Assembly (NCBI GenBank): GCA_013214245.1
Contig: JABSQE010000011.1
Coordinates: 1-64,000, forward strand
Source of the DNA: Hyphomicrobiaceae bacterium
Lineage (GTDB): Bacteria > Pseudomonadota > Alphaproteobacteria > Rhizobiales > Hyphomicrobiaceae
Direction of reading: 5' to 3'
DNA: 64,000 nucleotides
Shown: positions 35,715-44,682 of the stretch, piece by piece
Layout: each line of letters starts with the position of its first letter
How positions within the stretch are numbered: position 1 is the stretch's first letter
The notes under the pieces: model-generated
Databases searched by the model: none
Seen by the model: only the letters and a program-made list of their open reading frames with translations
What the model was told of the DNA's origin: nothing
Program-made: the position numbers and the translations under genes

Positions 35715-36517
35715 TCCAGCAACCCTTTTTCAAATCGTCATGCTATTTCTGTCTTTAGTGCCTATTAGCAACAGAAACTTCTAGGCTTCGCTTACATTGG
35801 TGCGTATGAACTTACACCTAAAATATTGCCTATAAATAAGAACAAAAAATCTTTTGCATAGCTTGCCGCTGCATTTACAAAACACAATGGCTCATTATGG
35901 TTTTATAATGCATAGGTAATATTTTGTTCTCAACATCACAGCTAAAATTAGATCGCAACCGGCAGGGCGTTTCGGCTAACTGTTATCGGGAAATTCGGTC
36001 TCCAGCTGATCAGGTTGCCACCCTACAAAGCAAAGTGCCAGTTTGAGAATAATACGGTCTTTTGCCGACTGATACAGCCTTCAGAACTTATTTTTTGTCT
36101 AGATTAAGTATATTTTGCCTTTATATCATGTATCTTCATGTTCATGAAACAATCAAGTGCGTAACATGCGAGACTTTAGAGGTAAGTATTGAACAATCCT
36201 TATTCATTTCATTAAGGAAAAAAAGTTTATAGGCATAATACAACTATTTTTTTCGTTAGGAATTCTAAGTCATTTTAAAAGGTTAGCATATCTATATTTT
36301 GTGTTAGTTGATTAATTATTAATCTTGTTGCCTTCTATCAAAGAGGGCGCGCATATGATTACAACTATGTTTACAAAATAACCACAAACAGTTACTGCAA
36401 CTTTATAATGACGAGGATATAAATATTTAATTGTTATGTCACATAGTATTTATTTTTACTAAAAACAATGATTGTAATAAAATGTGAAATAGCCAAGTCT
36501 TGTTAGAGTAAATTTGA
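35715..36517. other. Interval upstream of carB containing a yqgE fossil
   Basis: About 800 bases. The part 35895-36087 is clearly richer in G+C and carries a decayed yqgE (separate entry). The rest is AT-rich; carB's promoter should lie near 35720-35850 on the minus strand and that of the DsbD-like gene near 36450. No carA remains could be read. Confidence 0.6.
35895..36087 (-). pseudogene. yqgE: yqgE/algH (UPF0301) pseudogene, C-terminal remnant
   Basis: Two adjacent minus-strand frames together read like the C-terminal third of YqgE. Frame one from 36087 gives VLKAVSVGKRP, matching the family's 'VLxAxxxGKxP'. Frame two gives LKLALCFVGWQPDQLETEF then PDNS-stop, matching 'LVALGYAxWxxGQLExEIxxNAW', where the stop TAG stands at the conserved Trp (TGG). 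It continues PAGCDLILAVMLRTKY, matching 'PADxDLIFxxxxxxKW'. So there is at least one frameshift and one nonsense change. The N-terminal two thirds could not be read in 36088-36517. It is divergent from the DsbD-like gene, a likely old neighbour. Confidence 0.75.
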
Positions 36518-37420
36518 ATGCTGAAAAAACATTACAACAAACAAACTTGTGTCTGCTTTAGCTTAGTGTGTTATGTTCTTTGTACTATATTAATGCTTGT
36601 AAAAGTGGAAAAAGTTATAGCGGCAACAGAATGCTCTTCAGGTTCAAAATCTAAAGCTCGCTTAATTGAAGGCACATTAGTTGCTCGAGATGGCTTAAGA
36701 AAACTTTATGTAGCGGTTGAAATTTCTCTTGAATCGGGATGGAAAACATTTTGGCGCCACCCCGGTGATACAGGGGGTATGCCGCCTTATGTAGATTGGT
36801 CAAAGTCAAAGAACCTTGCTGTTGCAAAAATCATGTTTCCAAAGCCAAAGCGAATTAAAAGCTCGATTGGAGACGTTATCGGTTACAAGCATCATGTTGT
36901 TCTTCCCATAAAAATTAAACCAATAAACACTAATCAACCGATATACTTTGTGTTAGACTTTAGATATGGTATATGTAATAAAGTGTGTATACCAGTTTAT
37001 TGTGAATTAAAGTCAGTAATAAGATATTCACAAACTAACTATATGCCATTGAAGCTGGCAAAAGCTCTGAAAAATGTACCAATTGCAATAAAACCAAGCT
37101 CACCGAATTATCCTAAGATTATCCGAGCTGAACTTAATCAAAAAAGATCAACATCCGAGTTAATCATAGATGCTCTTTTTCCCCGTGGCATAATGGGAGC
37201 AGATCTTTTTGTTGAGTCTTTGAGCAAAGTTTATTTGCCCGTAACAAAACGTATAGATATGCCGACGAAAAATATATTGCGTTACCGAATTGATCTGAGA
37301 GACAATATAGATCATACAAGTTTAAGTACACAAAAGCTACGCTTTACGATAGTTAGTGATAAAATTAGCGTAGAAATCGAGCGCGACTTTGACCGGTATG
37401 AAATACCACAAAGACCCTAA
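36518..37420 (+). CDS. DsbD N-terminal-like periplasmic protein
   Basis: A 300-residue exported protein resembling the N-terminal immunoglobulin-like domain of the thiol:disulfide interchange protein DsbD, without the membrane and thioredoxin parts. After a signal segment (CFSLVCYVLCTILMLVKVEKVIAA) come VAVEISLESGWKTFWRHPGDTGGMPPYVDWSKSKNLAV, VIGYKHHVVLPIKI and the redox-like YGICNKVCIPVYCEL with its Cys-x3-Cys. Short stand-alone forms occur in Rhizobiales. It probably passes or receives electrons in the periplasm, or folds extracytoplasmic proteins; substrate unknown. It lies next to the yqgE fossil and is followed by a gap. Confidence 0.82.
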   Translation: MLKKHYNKQTCVCFSLVCYVLCTILMLVKVEKVIAATECSSGSKSKARLIEGTLVARDGLRKLYVAVEISLESGWKTFWRHPGDTGGMPPYVDWSKSKNLAVAKIMFPKPKRIKSSIGDVIGYKHHVVLPIKIKPINTNQPIYFVLDFRYGICNKVCIPVYCELKSVIRYSQTNYMPLKLAKALKNVPIAIKPSSPNYPKIIRAELNQKRSTSELIIDALFPRGIMGADLFVESLSKVYLPVTKRIDMPTKNILRYRIDLRDNIDHTSLSTQKLRFTIVSDKISVEIERDFDRYEIPQRP

Positions 37421-37813
37421 GCCTGAAAGTTTCAAACTTACGCATCAATAATTAATTAATTTTCTTGTACATGTAGTGCGTAATTCAATGGTAATGTCAA
37501 ACATTGCATGAGCAATGCAGTTGCAATATGTATTCGAATCTTTTTTTGTGAATTTGATTAAAATCGAGACTTAGACGGTATAGACAAAAATATTAATTGC
37601 TGCAAATTAAATTTTAGCACCATACTTATTTTAACATTAATTAAAAGCTTTCTACAATAAATATCAGTTTTATTTTTCTGAGCGTGACTTCAAGTTATCA
37701 CCTGTCCACTTCGGGCGCTAAATAAATAGCGAAATTGTAGTAATTTTACTAATACAGCACCCCGGCTCAGCCAGGGTGTGAGTGTTTACACGTTACTATG
37801 ATGATTTTTTTGT
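37421..37813. other. Gene-free interval with a GC-rich hairpin
   Basis: About 390 bases, AT-rich apart from the hairpin at 37758-37778, listed separately. Confidence 0.5.
37758..37778. terminator. GC-rich hairpin, possible terminator
   Basis: CACCCCGGC (37758-37766) pairs with GCCAGGGTG (37770-37778) over nine positions, one of them a G-T or C-A mismatch depending on strand, around a three-base loop. On the minus strand it lies 35 bases after the stop of the small frame at 37814-38029. No T-run follows, so its role is uncertain. Confidence 0.45.
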
Positions 37814-38029
37814 CTACAATCCATTCCACTTTAAGTGGTGTTGCCAAAGCCCAAAACCTCTAAACTCAGGCCAGCGCCAAGATATTTTGACTTTATCTGC
37901 GTATTGTTGATTGTCTTCAGATGAGAGCTGGTCAGAGAGAAGACTGATGTTGTTCCAAAATAAGCTAATTGTCCAAGTGTCGCAGTTTTTTTCTAGATCA
38001 AACATTCCATTTCGCCACGTAATTTGCAA
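37814..38029 (-). CDS. Small hypothetical protein with TTG start
   Basis: A 71-codon frame that starts at TTG seven bases after AGGAG, an ideal ribosome binding site, and ends 35 bases before a GC-rich hairpin. The product is rich in Trp (TWRNGMF, DTWTISLFWNN, ISWRWPEFRGFGLWQHHLKW), has no signal peptide, and resembles no family I know. An in-frame ATG lies eight codons in. It may be a real small gene or the remains of a larger one. Confidence 0.4.
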   Translation of the reverse strand: MQITWRNGMFDLEKNCDTWTISLFWNNISLLSDQLSSEDNQQYADKVKISWRWPEFRGFGLWQHHLKWNGL

Positions 38030-39613
38030 TTTATAGCTCCTATTCTGATTTCTTAAGTCACCTTGGTTGTTGAGCTCGATTTACTCTAAGTTTTGCACTT
38101 ATGATCGCTTAATGTTTAGCAGTTATTCTTGATTTAATATTCTTAAAAAATGCGTGATTCTAATCATGTTAGTCAACATATTAGATACACCAAAAAAGCT
38201 GCAGTGACAGTTTGAGTGTCACAGTCAAGCACTTGTTAGCTGTTCATATTTTATAAAGTTAAGTATAGCAGATGTATTTAGTAATCGCTTCTTTGCTTAA
38301 AAAACATCGTTAAGTATGGTCTAGTTAGGAGTTTTGACTTTTATTGATTTCAATATAGGTATCGGATCTGACAGAAACGCTCAGTAGTATACTTAAACAT
38401 CCGCCTTCCTCATAGCTAAACTTAAATTCATTTTGTATAAAAATAATTCTGCTGTTAAAAAAAAAACTCTCTCCCGCTATGTATAGCGATATAAAAAAGC
38501 ACAATAAATTGAGCAATGGTTTTGTACCTATCGATCTCCTTTGCACTAATCTTCGATTATCGAATGTTTAACGGGTAGGATATACTTCCGGTGATTTCTC
38601 AAGACTTACTATAAACGCTAAAATAAAACTTAAAAACCTCTATATCTTGCTAAGAATGTCAATTGTATTAGTCTAATGTTAAAAGCTGATTTATAATAAC
38701 AATTATATGAAACGCTAGCCTTAGTCTTTATAAGATATAACATCTCCATATTATTTGTTCATGTTTAGCTTTGAGCGCTAATGGAACCTCGTTTTTATTG
38801 CTTAAAAACTATATTTGTATTTTTGTTCAGTAAAGGTAATACGTTACGAATACAGATGTTTTGAGCTAATTTTTGTGTTTTAGTGCACCGTTGTTAGATC
38901 TTCACGGAATTTAGGATTTTGAAACATTTGTAGTTTTAAATAAAGGCAAAGTATGTATCACTTTATGCTGCTTTTTCTAAAATCATCCGACAAAGTTATT
39001 CTCTGAAAAATTAAGTTAATTAAGTTAGATGAGTTATGCTGATTAAATACAATTAGTTTTCGCGCTGTGTTTTATGAAAGAACTTCAGATTTTGCTTAAT
39101 TGTTTGCATGTAGATCTCAACAATCTAGAATAGCCGTATATTGTGATAATTGATGCATAATTATCACCAGCATATCCGTAACAAAGTGCAATATACCGAT
39201 ATGTTTGATGATGCAAAAGCTATGATGAAGTTTAGATGATCTCGCACAAAGTAGCTTTGAATAAACGTGAGCCCATTCGATAATGTCACATGGCGTGGCA
39301 ATAATAATTTTGAAGGCTGGCAGTTTTCTTTTTAACTATGTACGTGCACATTTCAGTGTTTATTAGTAACAGTATTTGCCTTAACAATTTGAGGGAGGTG
39401 TTGAGCGGTAAAAGATATTGATTTCTGTTATATCGAAGACTTCTTCGTACTAAGTCCTAGGTGTAACAGATGAAAGGAACGTTACGACAATACTTTTATA
39501 TAGTTTTCGTAAGTGGTTAGTATCGCCCCGATGTTTCAAAGAACTATTTCCAACTCAACTGCTCCGGTAAAAACTAACATGCAGCACTTAGGACAACATT
39601 TATAATGATATGA
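38030..39613. other. Gene-free interval before pcm's 3' end
   Basis: About 1.6 kb, very AT-rich. A 73-codon minus-strand frame (38325-38546, GTG start) has a hydrophobic beginning (LLNLLCFFISLYIAG) but its only AGGAG lies inside the frame; probably spurious. No RNA gene or relic identified. Confidence 0.45.
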
Positions 39614-40273
39614 TTAAAGCTGAAAGTGGAACTTTTTAGTAAGTTCAAAACCAGGCAAAATGGGCGCAACGGCGTCAAATACTTGTCGACTGTCGAAATT
39701 GCTGCCAAATCTACGCCATTGCCTAACCCGGCCATAGCCTTCCTCAATTTGAATGGCGACAAGCCGACCTCCATCTTTTAGCTGGTTTAGAAGATGCATG
39801 TCTAAACTGTAAATAGCACCATTTAAAAGTATCGCATTATAAGGTCCTTCTTCAACATGGCCATCGGGTAAAGCACCAACAACAACTACTGCGTTATCAA
39901 TACGCGCGTCAGAAATCGCAGCTGTTGCTTGAGCGGCTAACTTCTCACAGCTTTCTAAGCCAACGACAGTTTGAGCAATGTGTGATATTACAGCCGTGCT
40001 ATAACCAGTACCACAACCGACGTCTAGTACAAGATCATCTTGTCTTAGCTCTAAGTGTTGTACCATTTTAGATAGTGTCCGCGGCGGTAGCAACACCCGT
40101 CCGTTGCTAAGAGGTATGACTTCATCGACATAAGCCACAGAACGATTGTCTTTCATTACAAAGCGCTCACGTTCTACGTCACGCATTGCAGCGATAACCC
40201 GACGGTCAATCACATCACTAGGTCGAATTTGGCTTTCTACCATGTTAAGTCTTTGTAGTTCAGTACTAATCAT
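39614..40273 (-). CDS. pcm: Protein-L-isoaspartate O-methyltransferase
   Basis: Repairs isoaspartyl damage in proteins using S-adenosylmethionine. The 219-residue product begins with the alphaproteobacterial pattern NMVESQIRPSDVIDRRVIAAM and has the SAM site LVLDVGCGTGYSTAVISH. In related genomes pcm is followed directly by tolC; here tolC lies 16 kb away on the other strand, so the pair has been split. ISTELQRLNM fits the usual N-terminus, supporting the start at 40273. Confidence 0.92.
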   Translation of the reverse strand: MISTELQRLNMVESQIRPSDVIDRRVIAAMRDVERERFVMKDNRSVAYVDEVIPLSNGRVLLPPRTLSKMVQHLELRQDDLVLDVGCGTGYSTAVISHIAQTVVGLESCEKLAAQATAAISDARIDNAVVVVGALPDGHVEEGPYNAILLNGAIYSLDMHLLNQLKDGGRLVAIQIEEGYGRVRQWRRFGSNFDSRQVFDAVAPILPGFELTKKFHFQL

Positions 40274-40430
40274 ATTATGAACTCACTTTTTATTGTGTTA
40301 TGTGTAATCCATCAACAGCTCTACATAAATCAATCACTTAATCAAGGCGACCTATGATACGTGGTGAAGGAAATTCTTTGTTTTACAAAGTTTAAAAAAT
40401 AGTGTACTCAGTTTGTGAAGTATATAAGTA

Positions 40431-40504
40431 GGCCACGTGGCGGAGTGGTGACGTGGCGGACTGCAAATCCGTATACCCCGGTTCGATTCCGGGCGTGGCC
40501 TCCA
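40431..40504 (+). tRNA. tRNA-Cys (GCA)
   Basis: A complete cloverleaf: acceptor GGCCACG with CGTGGCC, anticodon stem GCGGA with TCCGT around CTGCAAA (anticodon GCA at 40463-40465), T-arm CCCGG-TTCGATT-CCGGG, discriminator U and an encoded CCA end. U73 and the GCA anticodon fit cysteine. It stands alone between pcm and the repeat-protein genes. Confidence 0.97.
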
Positions 40505-41088
40505 AGGTTTTACTCAAACTCTAAGACCTTAAACAGTACGCTGATAACTAGTCTTTTCACACTAGGGTGAGTGCTTTTTACAGGCTTTACACTTCATTAG
40601 TGTACGTTCCAAGTTTGTAGAGTTAATATTTCTTTTTGAGTGACAGTTCAGTTTGGGTCTTTACTCTTATTATACTTCTTAGTCAGATCTTCTTTAAAAG
40701 TTAACATATTTCAGTGAATTCCATATCTAATATAAACAATTACTTTAAAGAACTACAAGTTTGCAGTAGAATTAGAAGCAAACAGTTGTTTCTAATTTCC
40801 AAAAAGACAAACGCCATTTTTATAACATATACAGGTTTATCGAGATTCTGATTTCAAATACGTTGAACAAAATACTGTTGTGATGATGTTTTTCAGGTGG
40901 ATTGTTGATATTTACAGCCAAGATTTCCTTAAACTAAAGCATTGATGTTTAGATTATAGCAAATAATTTATTTAACTAGATTAACAAGATATTTCATCCC
41001 CAATTAAGGGCTTTTTGTTGGCTAAGTGCTTTATTTAGGTGTTCCTTAGGATTTAGCTGTTTGAGAATATGGCAAGGACCTTTCACTA
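40505..41088. other. Gene-free interval after tRNA-Cys
   Basis: About 580 bases, AT-rich. AAGGA at 41074 serves the next gene. No integrase or repeated tRNA end was seen, so there is no sign that the tRNA is an attachment site. Confidence 0.5.
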
Positions 41089-43155
41089 ATGAGTGTTGTC
41101 AAGAAGCATCCAGGTAAACCGTTCCATCCTAGCATGCAGACTTCTTGTGCTGTAATAGTTTGTCCAAGTAAATTGGTTATAATTACAGTTTTTATATGTA
41201 TTGTATTATTTTGTCGCGAAGTCGAGGCTTATTTTATTAAATCTGTTATGACAACACCACATATATCTGAATTAAGGTTCAAAAAACTTCGAGGTGTGAT
41301 CAGTACTACAACAAAAACATTAAACGTCGGCATGTCTAGAACATTAAAACCTACTGGTTGCGAGCCAAAGATGTGCTTGAGTACTAATGAAAGTGAGTGT
41401 CAATTGAAATTCGGCATTTCAGCTGATAAAGATTTGAGCTATGGAACTAATTACAATCTGGTTTCACTTTATGGGTCTGATGTAGCCTTGGCCCGAAAGC
41501 AACCGATATTGCGCACTGAAGCACTTATTGCGTCGATTCAATCTCCGAGAGCAAATTTGACTTTACACACCGCGCACAAGGTATATTACCAATCAGTTTA
41601 TAGAAAAAGAGTTCTCACTTTTTCAACTTCACACACTGGAAAGTGTTTGCAGAATTTTCAGAGTAATAACTCGACACTAGCCCCATACTATAACAACAAA
41701 TGTATTTCACTATGTTTGGGTCGAGTCAAAAGCAATCTTATTACTGATGTTGGGCGCATACAGCAGTTAACATTAAAACAACAACTCAATGCATTAAATT
41801 TCGATCAACGTAAAGAGTTAGAAACTAGTTCAAATATTAATTACATTTCACATAGAGCTAGAGCAACTGACGATCACGAAAGTTTAGCCCAACAAAAACT
41901 GGCAGGTAATTTTTCATCCGGTATAGTATTGCAGGCGTTACTGAATAAGCAGAAACACATCCTCCGGGATGGCTTGCTTTGGACCATCAGTCGTTTCCAA
42001 GGTGATAGGGCTATTGCTGTAAAAAGAACAACTAAAAGTGTACCATTTATTCCACTTACACCAGGCAGGTACTTGGTTGCGCTTGAAACATCAGTTTTTG
42101 TTGGCAGTAAGGTGATTGAGGTTAAAAAAGCCGAACGCGTCGTAGTTCCGTTTTCAATTAATGCGGCTTTAGTAACTTTTACAGCATTTATTGGAAAGCA
42201 TCGTCACAACGTTGAAGGCGCAATCTTTGAGATAAAAAAAGTTGCAGAAGATTCGAGTTTAGAGCGCGATGCTAACAGGCTGATATGGTTGGGTCCTGCA
42301 TCTAACTCTCCGCTCATTCTAGAACCCGGGGAGTACGAATTGATCATATCAGCTGGGTATATCAGGCAATCACAGTTTTTTAGAGCTGTTGCAGGCCAGA
42401 AGACCAGTTTGAATGTTTTGCTAGAGGGCGGTTACTTGAGTGTTAGAACCAATAAGCTCTCCCAGGATCACGCAAATAGTTCCGTTGTCGTTAGCATACA
42501 GAGTTATCATCCTGAGATGATTTCAGGTAGCAAAGTCATAGTACGCACAGCTCAGACCAACCCGAGTTTCTTGCTCCCGATAGGAACTTATCTTGTTAAT
42601 GTCGAAGGAAGTATACCTGTAAAAGAAGAACTAGTTACCATAACTTCAGGCCAAAGACTACAACATACGCCAAGCCCACATTTTATGCTATTACATATTA
42701 TTTCAAAGTTTAATGGAAACGACAAGATTATCAAAGAGCACGTGCGCTACAACATAGGGTTACGAAGGATCGGCCCTTTAGCCTCTATTATTCGCTCATC
42801 AGCGATGTCTAAATTCAAGCTTGCGCCAGGACAATATTATATTGTAGCTAAGGTGGGAGAACATAACGTTGTCATAACTAAACAGTTTGAAATAACGACT
42901 GCCTCATCCGGAAAAATTATATTAAATGTTAATGCTGGAACAGTTTTGCTAAGTTCGGGTGCACAGGATCGAGATATTTATTGGGAAGTAAGAGACGAAG
43001 ACGAGCAAACAGTATTGATGACAACCAAGAAAGCACCGAAGCTTATATTGAAACCTGGACGTTATAGAGTGCATGCCGATATAGGAAACGAGAAAATATT
43101 TCGGCAAATTATGGTGAAAAATGGACGCCAAACCCACATCGAAATTAGTCCTTAA
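41089..43155 (+). CDS. Secreted protein with five PG-x-Y repeat units
   Basis: A 688-residue exported protein of unknown role. Residues 22-47 (CPSKLVIITVFICIVLFCREVEA) form a signal peptide or anchor. Residues 48-290 are not recognised and include clustered cysteines (GCEPKMCLSTNESEC). From about 298 the protein consists of five similar units of 75-90 residues, each with a 'W/Y-x-I' strand, then '(L/I)xPGxYxV', then a strand ending in a hydrophobic 'xxGxVxL'. PG-x-Y sites are near residues 324, 413, 498 (degenerate PIGTY), 580 and 655. This looks like tandem beta-sandwich domains related to PEGA or carboxypeptidase-regulatory folds. The next gene is a paralog 86 bases away; an operon is likely. 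Confidence 0.75.
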   Translation: MSVVKKHPGKPFHPSMQTSCAVIVCPSKLVIITVFICIVLFCREVEAYFIKSVMTTPHISELRFKKLRGVISTTTKTLNVGMSRTLKPTGCEPKMCLSTNESECQLKFGISADKDLSYGTNYNLVSLYGSDVALARKQPILRTEALIASIQSPRANLTLHTAHKVYYQSVYRKRVLTFSTSHTGKCLQNFQSNNSTLAPYYNNKCISLCLGRVKSNLITDVGRIQQLTLKQQLNALNFDQRKELETSSNINYISHRARATDDHESLAQQKLAGNFSSGIVLQALLNKQKHILRDGLLWTISRFQGDRAIAVKRTTKSVPFIPLTPGRYLVALETSVFVGSKVIEVKKAERVVVPFSINAALVTFTAFIGKHRHNVEGAIFEIKKVAEDSSLERDANRLIWLGPASNSPLILEPGEYELIISAGYIRQSQFFRAVAGQKTSLNVLLEGGYLSVRTNKLSQDHANSSVVVSIQSYHPEMISGSKVIVRTAQTNPSFLLPIGTYLVNVEGSIPVKEELVTITSGQRLQHTPSPHFMLLHIISKFNGNDKIIKEHVRYNIGLRRIGPLASIIRSSAMSKFKLAPGQYYIVAKVGEHNVVITKQFEITTASSGKIILNVNAGTVLLSSGAQDRDIYWEVRDEDEQTVLMTTKKAPKLILKPGRYRVHADIGNEKIFRQIMVKNGRQTHIEISP

Positions 43156-43241
43156 TATTTTAATATCAGACGTGTAAACTTTCATGTTAAATAAACATAG
43201 AATTTTGTTCTTCAACGAAAATATTCTCGGATCATTATTTA

Positions 43242-44216
43242 ATGTTGAGAATTAATAACTTTTTTAGAAGTCTTGCATCGATAACCGCAGGAAGTGTGTA
43301 CGTGTTTATGATGCATCCTTTGTTATCAATGGCGCAGACTAATTCATCCTTAGCGTCATCATTAGACGATACAGTAGCTAAGCAAGCTGTTGCTGTTCCT
43401 CTTATCGATGCCGATGCTTTTCCAGATGACTCAGACAGTAGCCAGACTATTATGGGTAGTGCTCGTCTGCAACTAGTAGCTTTGTTAACGAAGCACGGTC
43501 CGAGAATTGGTAGTGGTATCATCTGGCGAATTTTTAAGCCTGATAAGCTAGGAGCCTCTCCAAATTTGGTTAAACAGCTAAGCGTTGCAGCTCCTGACCT
43601 TAAGATTTCGCCAGGTACTTACATTATCAATGCTGCTTTCGGATTGGCGTATCTAACACAGACTGTTAATGTAAAGACTTATGATCACGTTAAAAAAAAA
43701 TTTGTGATTAACGCAGGGGGTGTTCGTGTTGATATTAAGCCTCGATCTAAAAACCTCCAAGGCTTAGTAAATTCTAAGTTTGACCTTCTGGATGGTGAGC
43801 TTGATCAATTTGGAAATTTTCAGCCGCTTTTAAGCGATATGAGGCCGGGTTCTGTCACAAGACTTAACGCTGGCATTTATCGGATTGTATCTCGGTTAGG
43901 CGATGTGAATTCTGTGGTTTCGTCTGAGGTGACCGTTGAGGCTGGAAGACTCACTGAAGCTACCGTTTTTCACGAGGTTGCGAAAGTAACGTTTAAGCTG
44001 ACAAAAAGCTCGGGTGGGGACGCATTGGCTGGTGCTCACTGGACACTTGAGGCTAGATCTGGAGAAGTCCTAATAAAAACAGCGGGAGCTTTACCAACCC
44101 ATATCTTGGCACCAGGAAGCTATACTATTAAAGCGCATTTGGCAGATATACCTTACAAACGGATTTTCACAGTAGAATCTGGTGATAACATTGAAGTTGA
44201 AGTAACCATTGAATGA
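43242..44216 (+). CDS. Secreted protein with three PG-x-Y repeat units
   Basis: A 324-residue paralog of the preceding product. A signal peptide (FFRSLASITAGSVYVFMMHPLLSMAQ) is followed by a polar acidic linker, then three units marked by LKISPGTYIINAAFG, TRLNAGIYRIVSRLG and THILAPGSYTIKAHLA, each with a preceding 'I/H-W-x-(I/L)' strand. Same likely fold and cell location (periplasm or surface) as its neighbour. They lie just upstream of regB-regA, with a 466-base gap. No enzymatic motif is visible, suggesting a binding or structural role. Confidence 0.75.
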   Translation: MLRINNFFRSLASITAGSVYVFMMHPLLSMAQTNSSLASSLDDTVAKQAVAVPLIDADAFPDDSDSSQTIMGSARLQLVALLTKHGPRIGSGIIWRIFKPDKLGASPNLVKQLSVAAPDLKISPGTYIINAAFGLAYLTQTVNVKTYDHVKKKFVINAGGVRVDIKPRSKNLQGLVNSKFDLLDGELDQFGNFQPLLSDMRPGSVTRLNAGIYRIVSRLGDVNSVVSSEVTVEAGRLTEATVFHEVAKVTFKLTKSSGGDALAGAHWTLEARSGEVLIKTAGALPTHILAPGSYTIKAHLADIPYKRIFTVESGDNIEVEVTIE

Positions 44217-44682
44217 AACTTATGTCTGTATATGGCAAGCAAAATAATAAATTTCGATGTTTACGAAAAAGAAACCTGTTCTATGAGGTTGTGTAGATTG
44301 TGCTTAGATAAAACTTTTAACCGTTTTAACTTAGAAAGCAAGCTACTCAAGCCTCTTATATTTAACATGTAATAGTGCGCTCGATTTATTCTGCATCTAT
44401 GTTTTCGGGATAAATAATAGAAAACCTTAGCTAACAGTCTTGTAATCCCTCTTTGTATTTTGGCTTTTCTGTACCTACAACCGATATGAGATAGTAATTT
44501 CTAATAACCGAAATGAACTGGGCCTAAATACCCTATAATTAAAGCTTTGAAACTAGATCTTTACTATCTATCAAGTAATTTTTGCTGAATGATATAGCCT
44601 ATAATACAACTTTACTCTAGAATAAAATTATTACATCATAAGACCCGAGTATATTATGTTAAAATAAAGCGAAATAGTACCG
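44217..44682. other. Gene-free interval before regB
   Basis: About 470 bases, AT-rich; should hold the regB promoter. No terminator with a T-run was noticed after the repeat-protein gene. Confidence 0.45.

Noticed and set aside
38325..38546. 73-codon minus-strand frame with hydrophobic start
   Set aside because: GTG start with the only AGGAG inside the frame; hydrophobic runs are expected by chance in T-rich DNA.
40431..40504. tRNA-Cys as an integration site
   Set aside because: No integrase, no second copy of the tRNA 3' end and no foreign gene block beside it.
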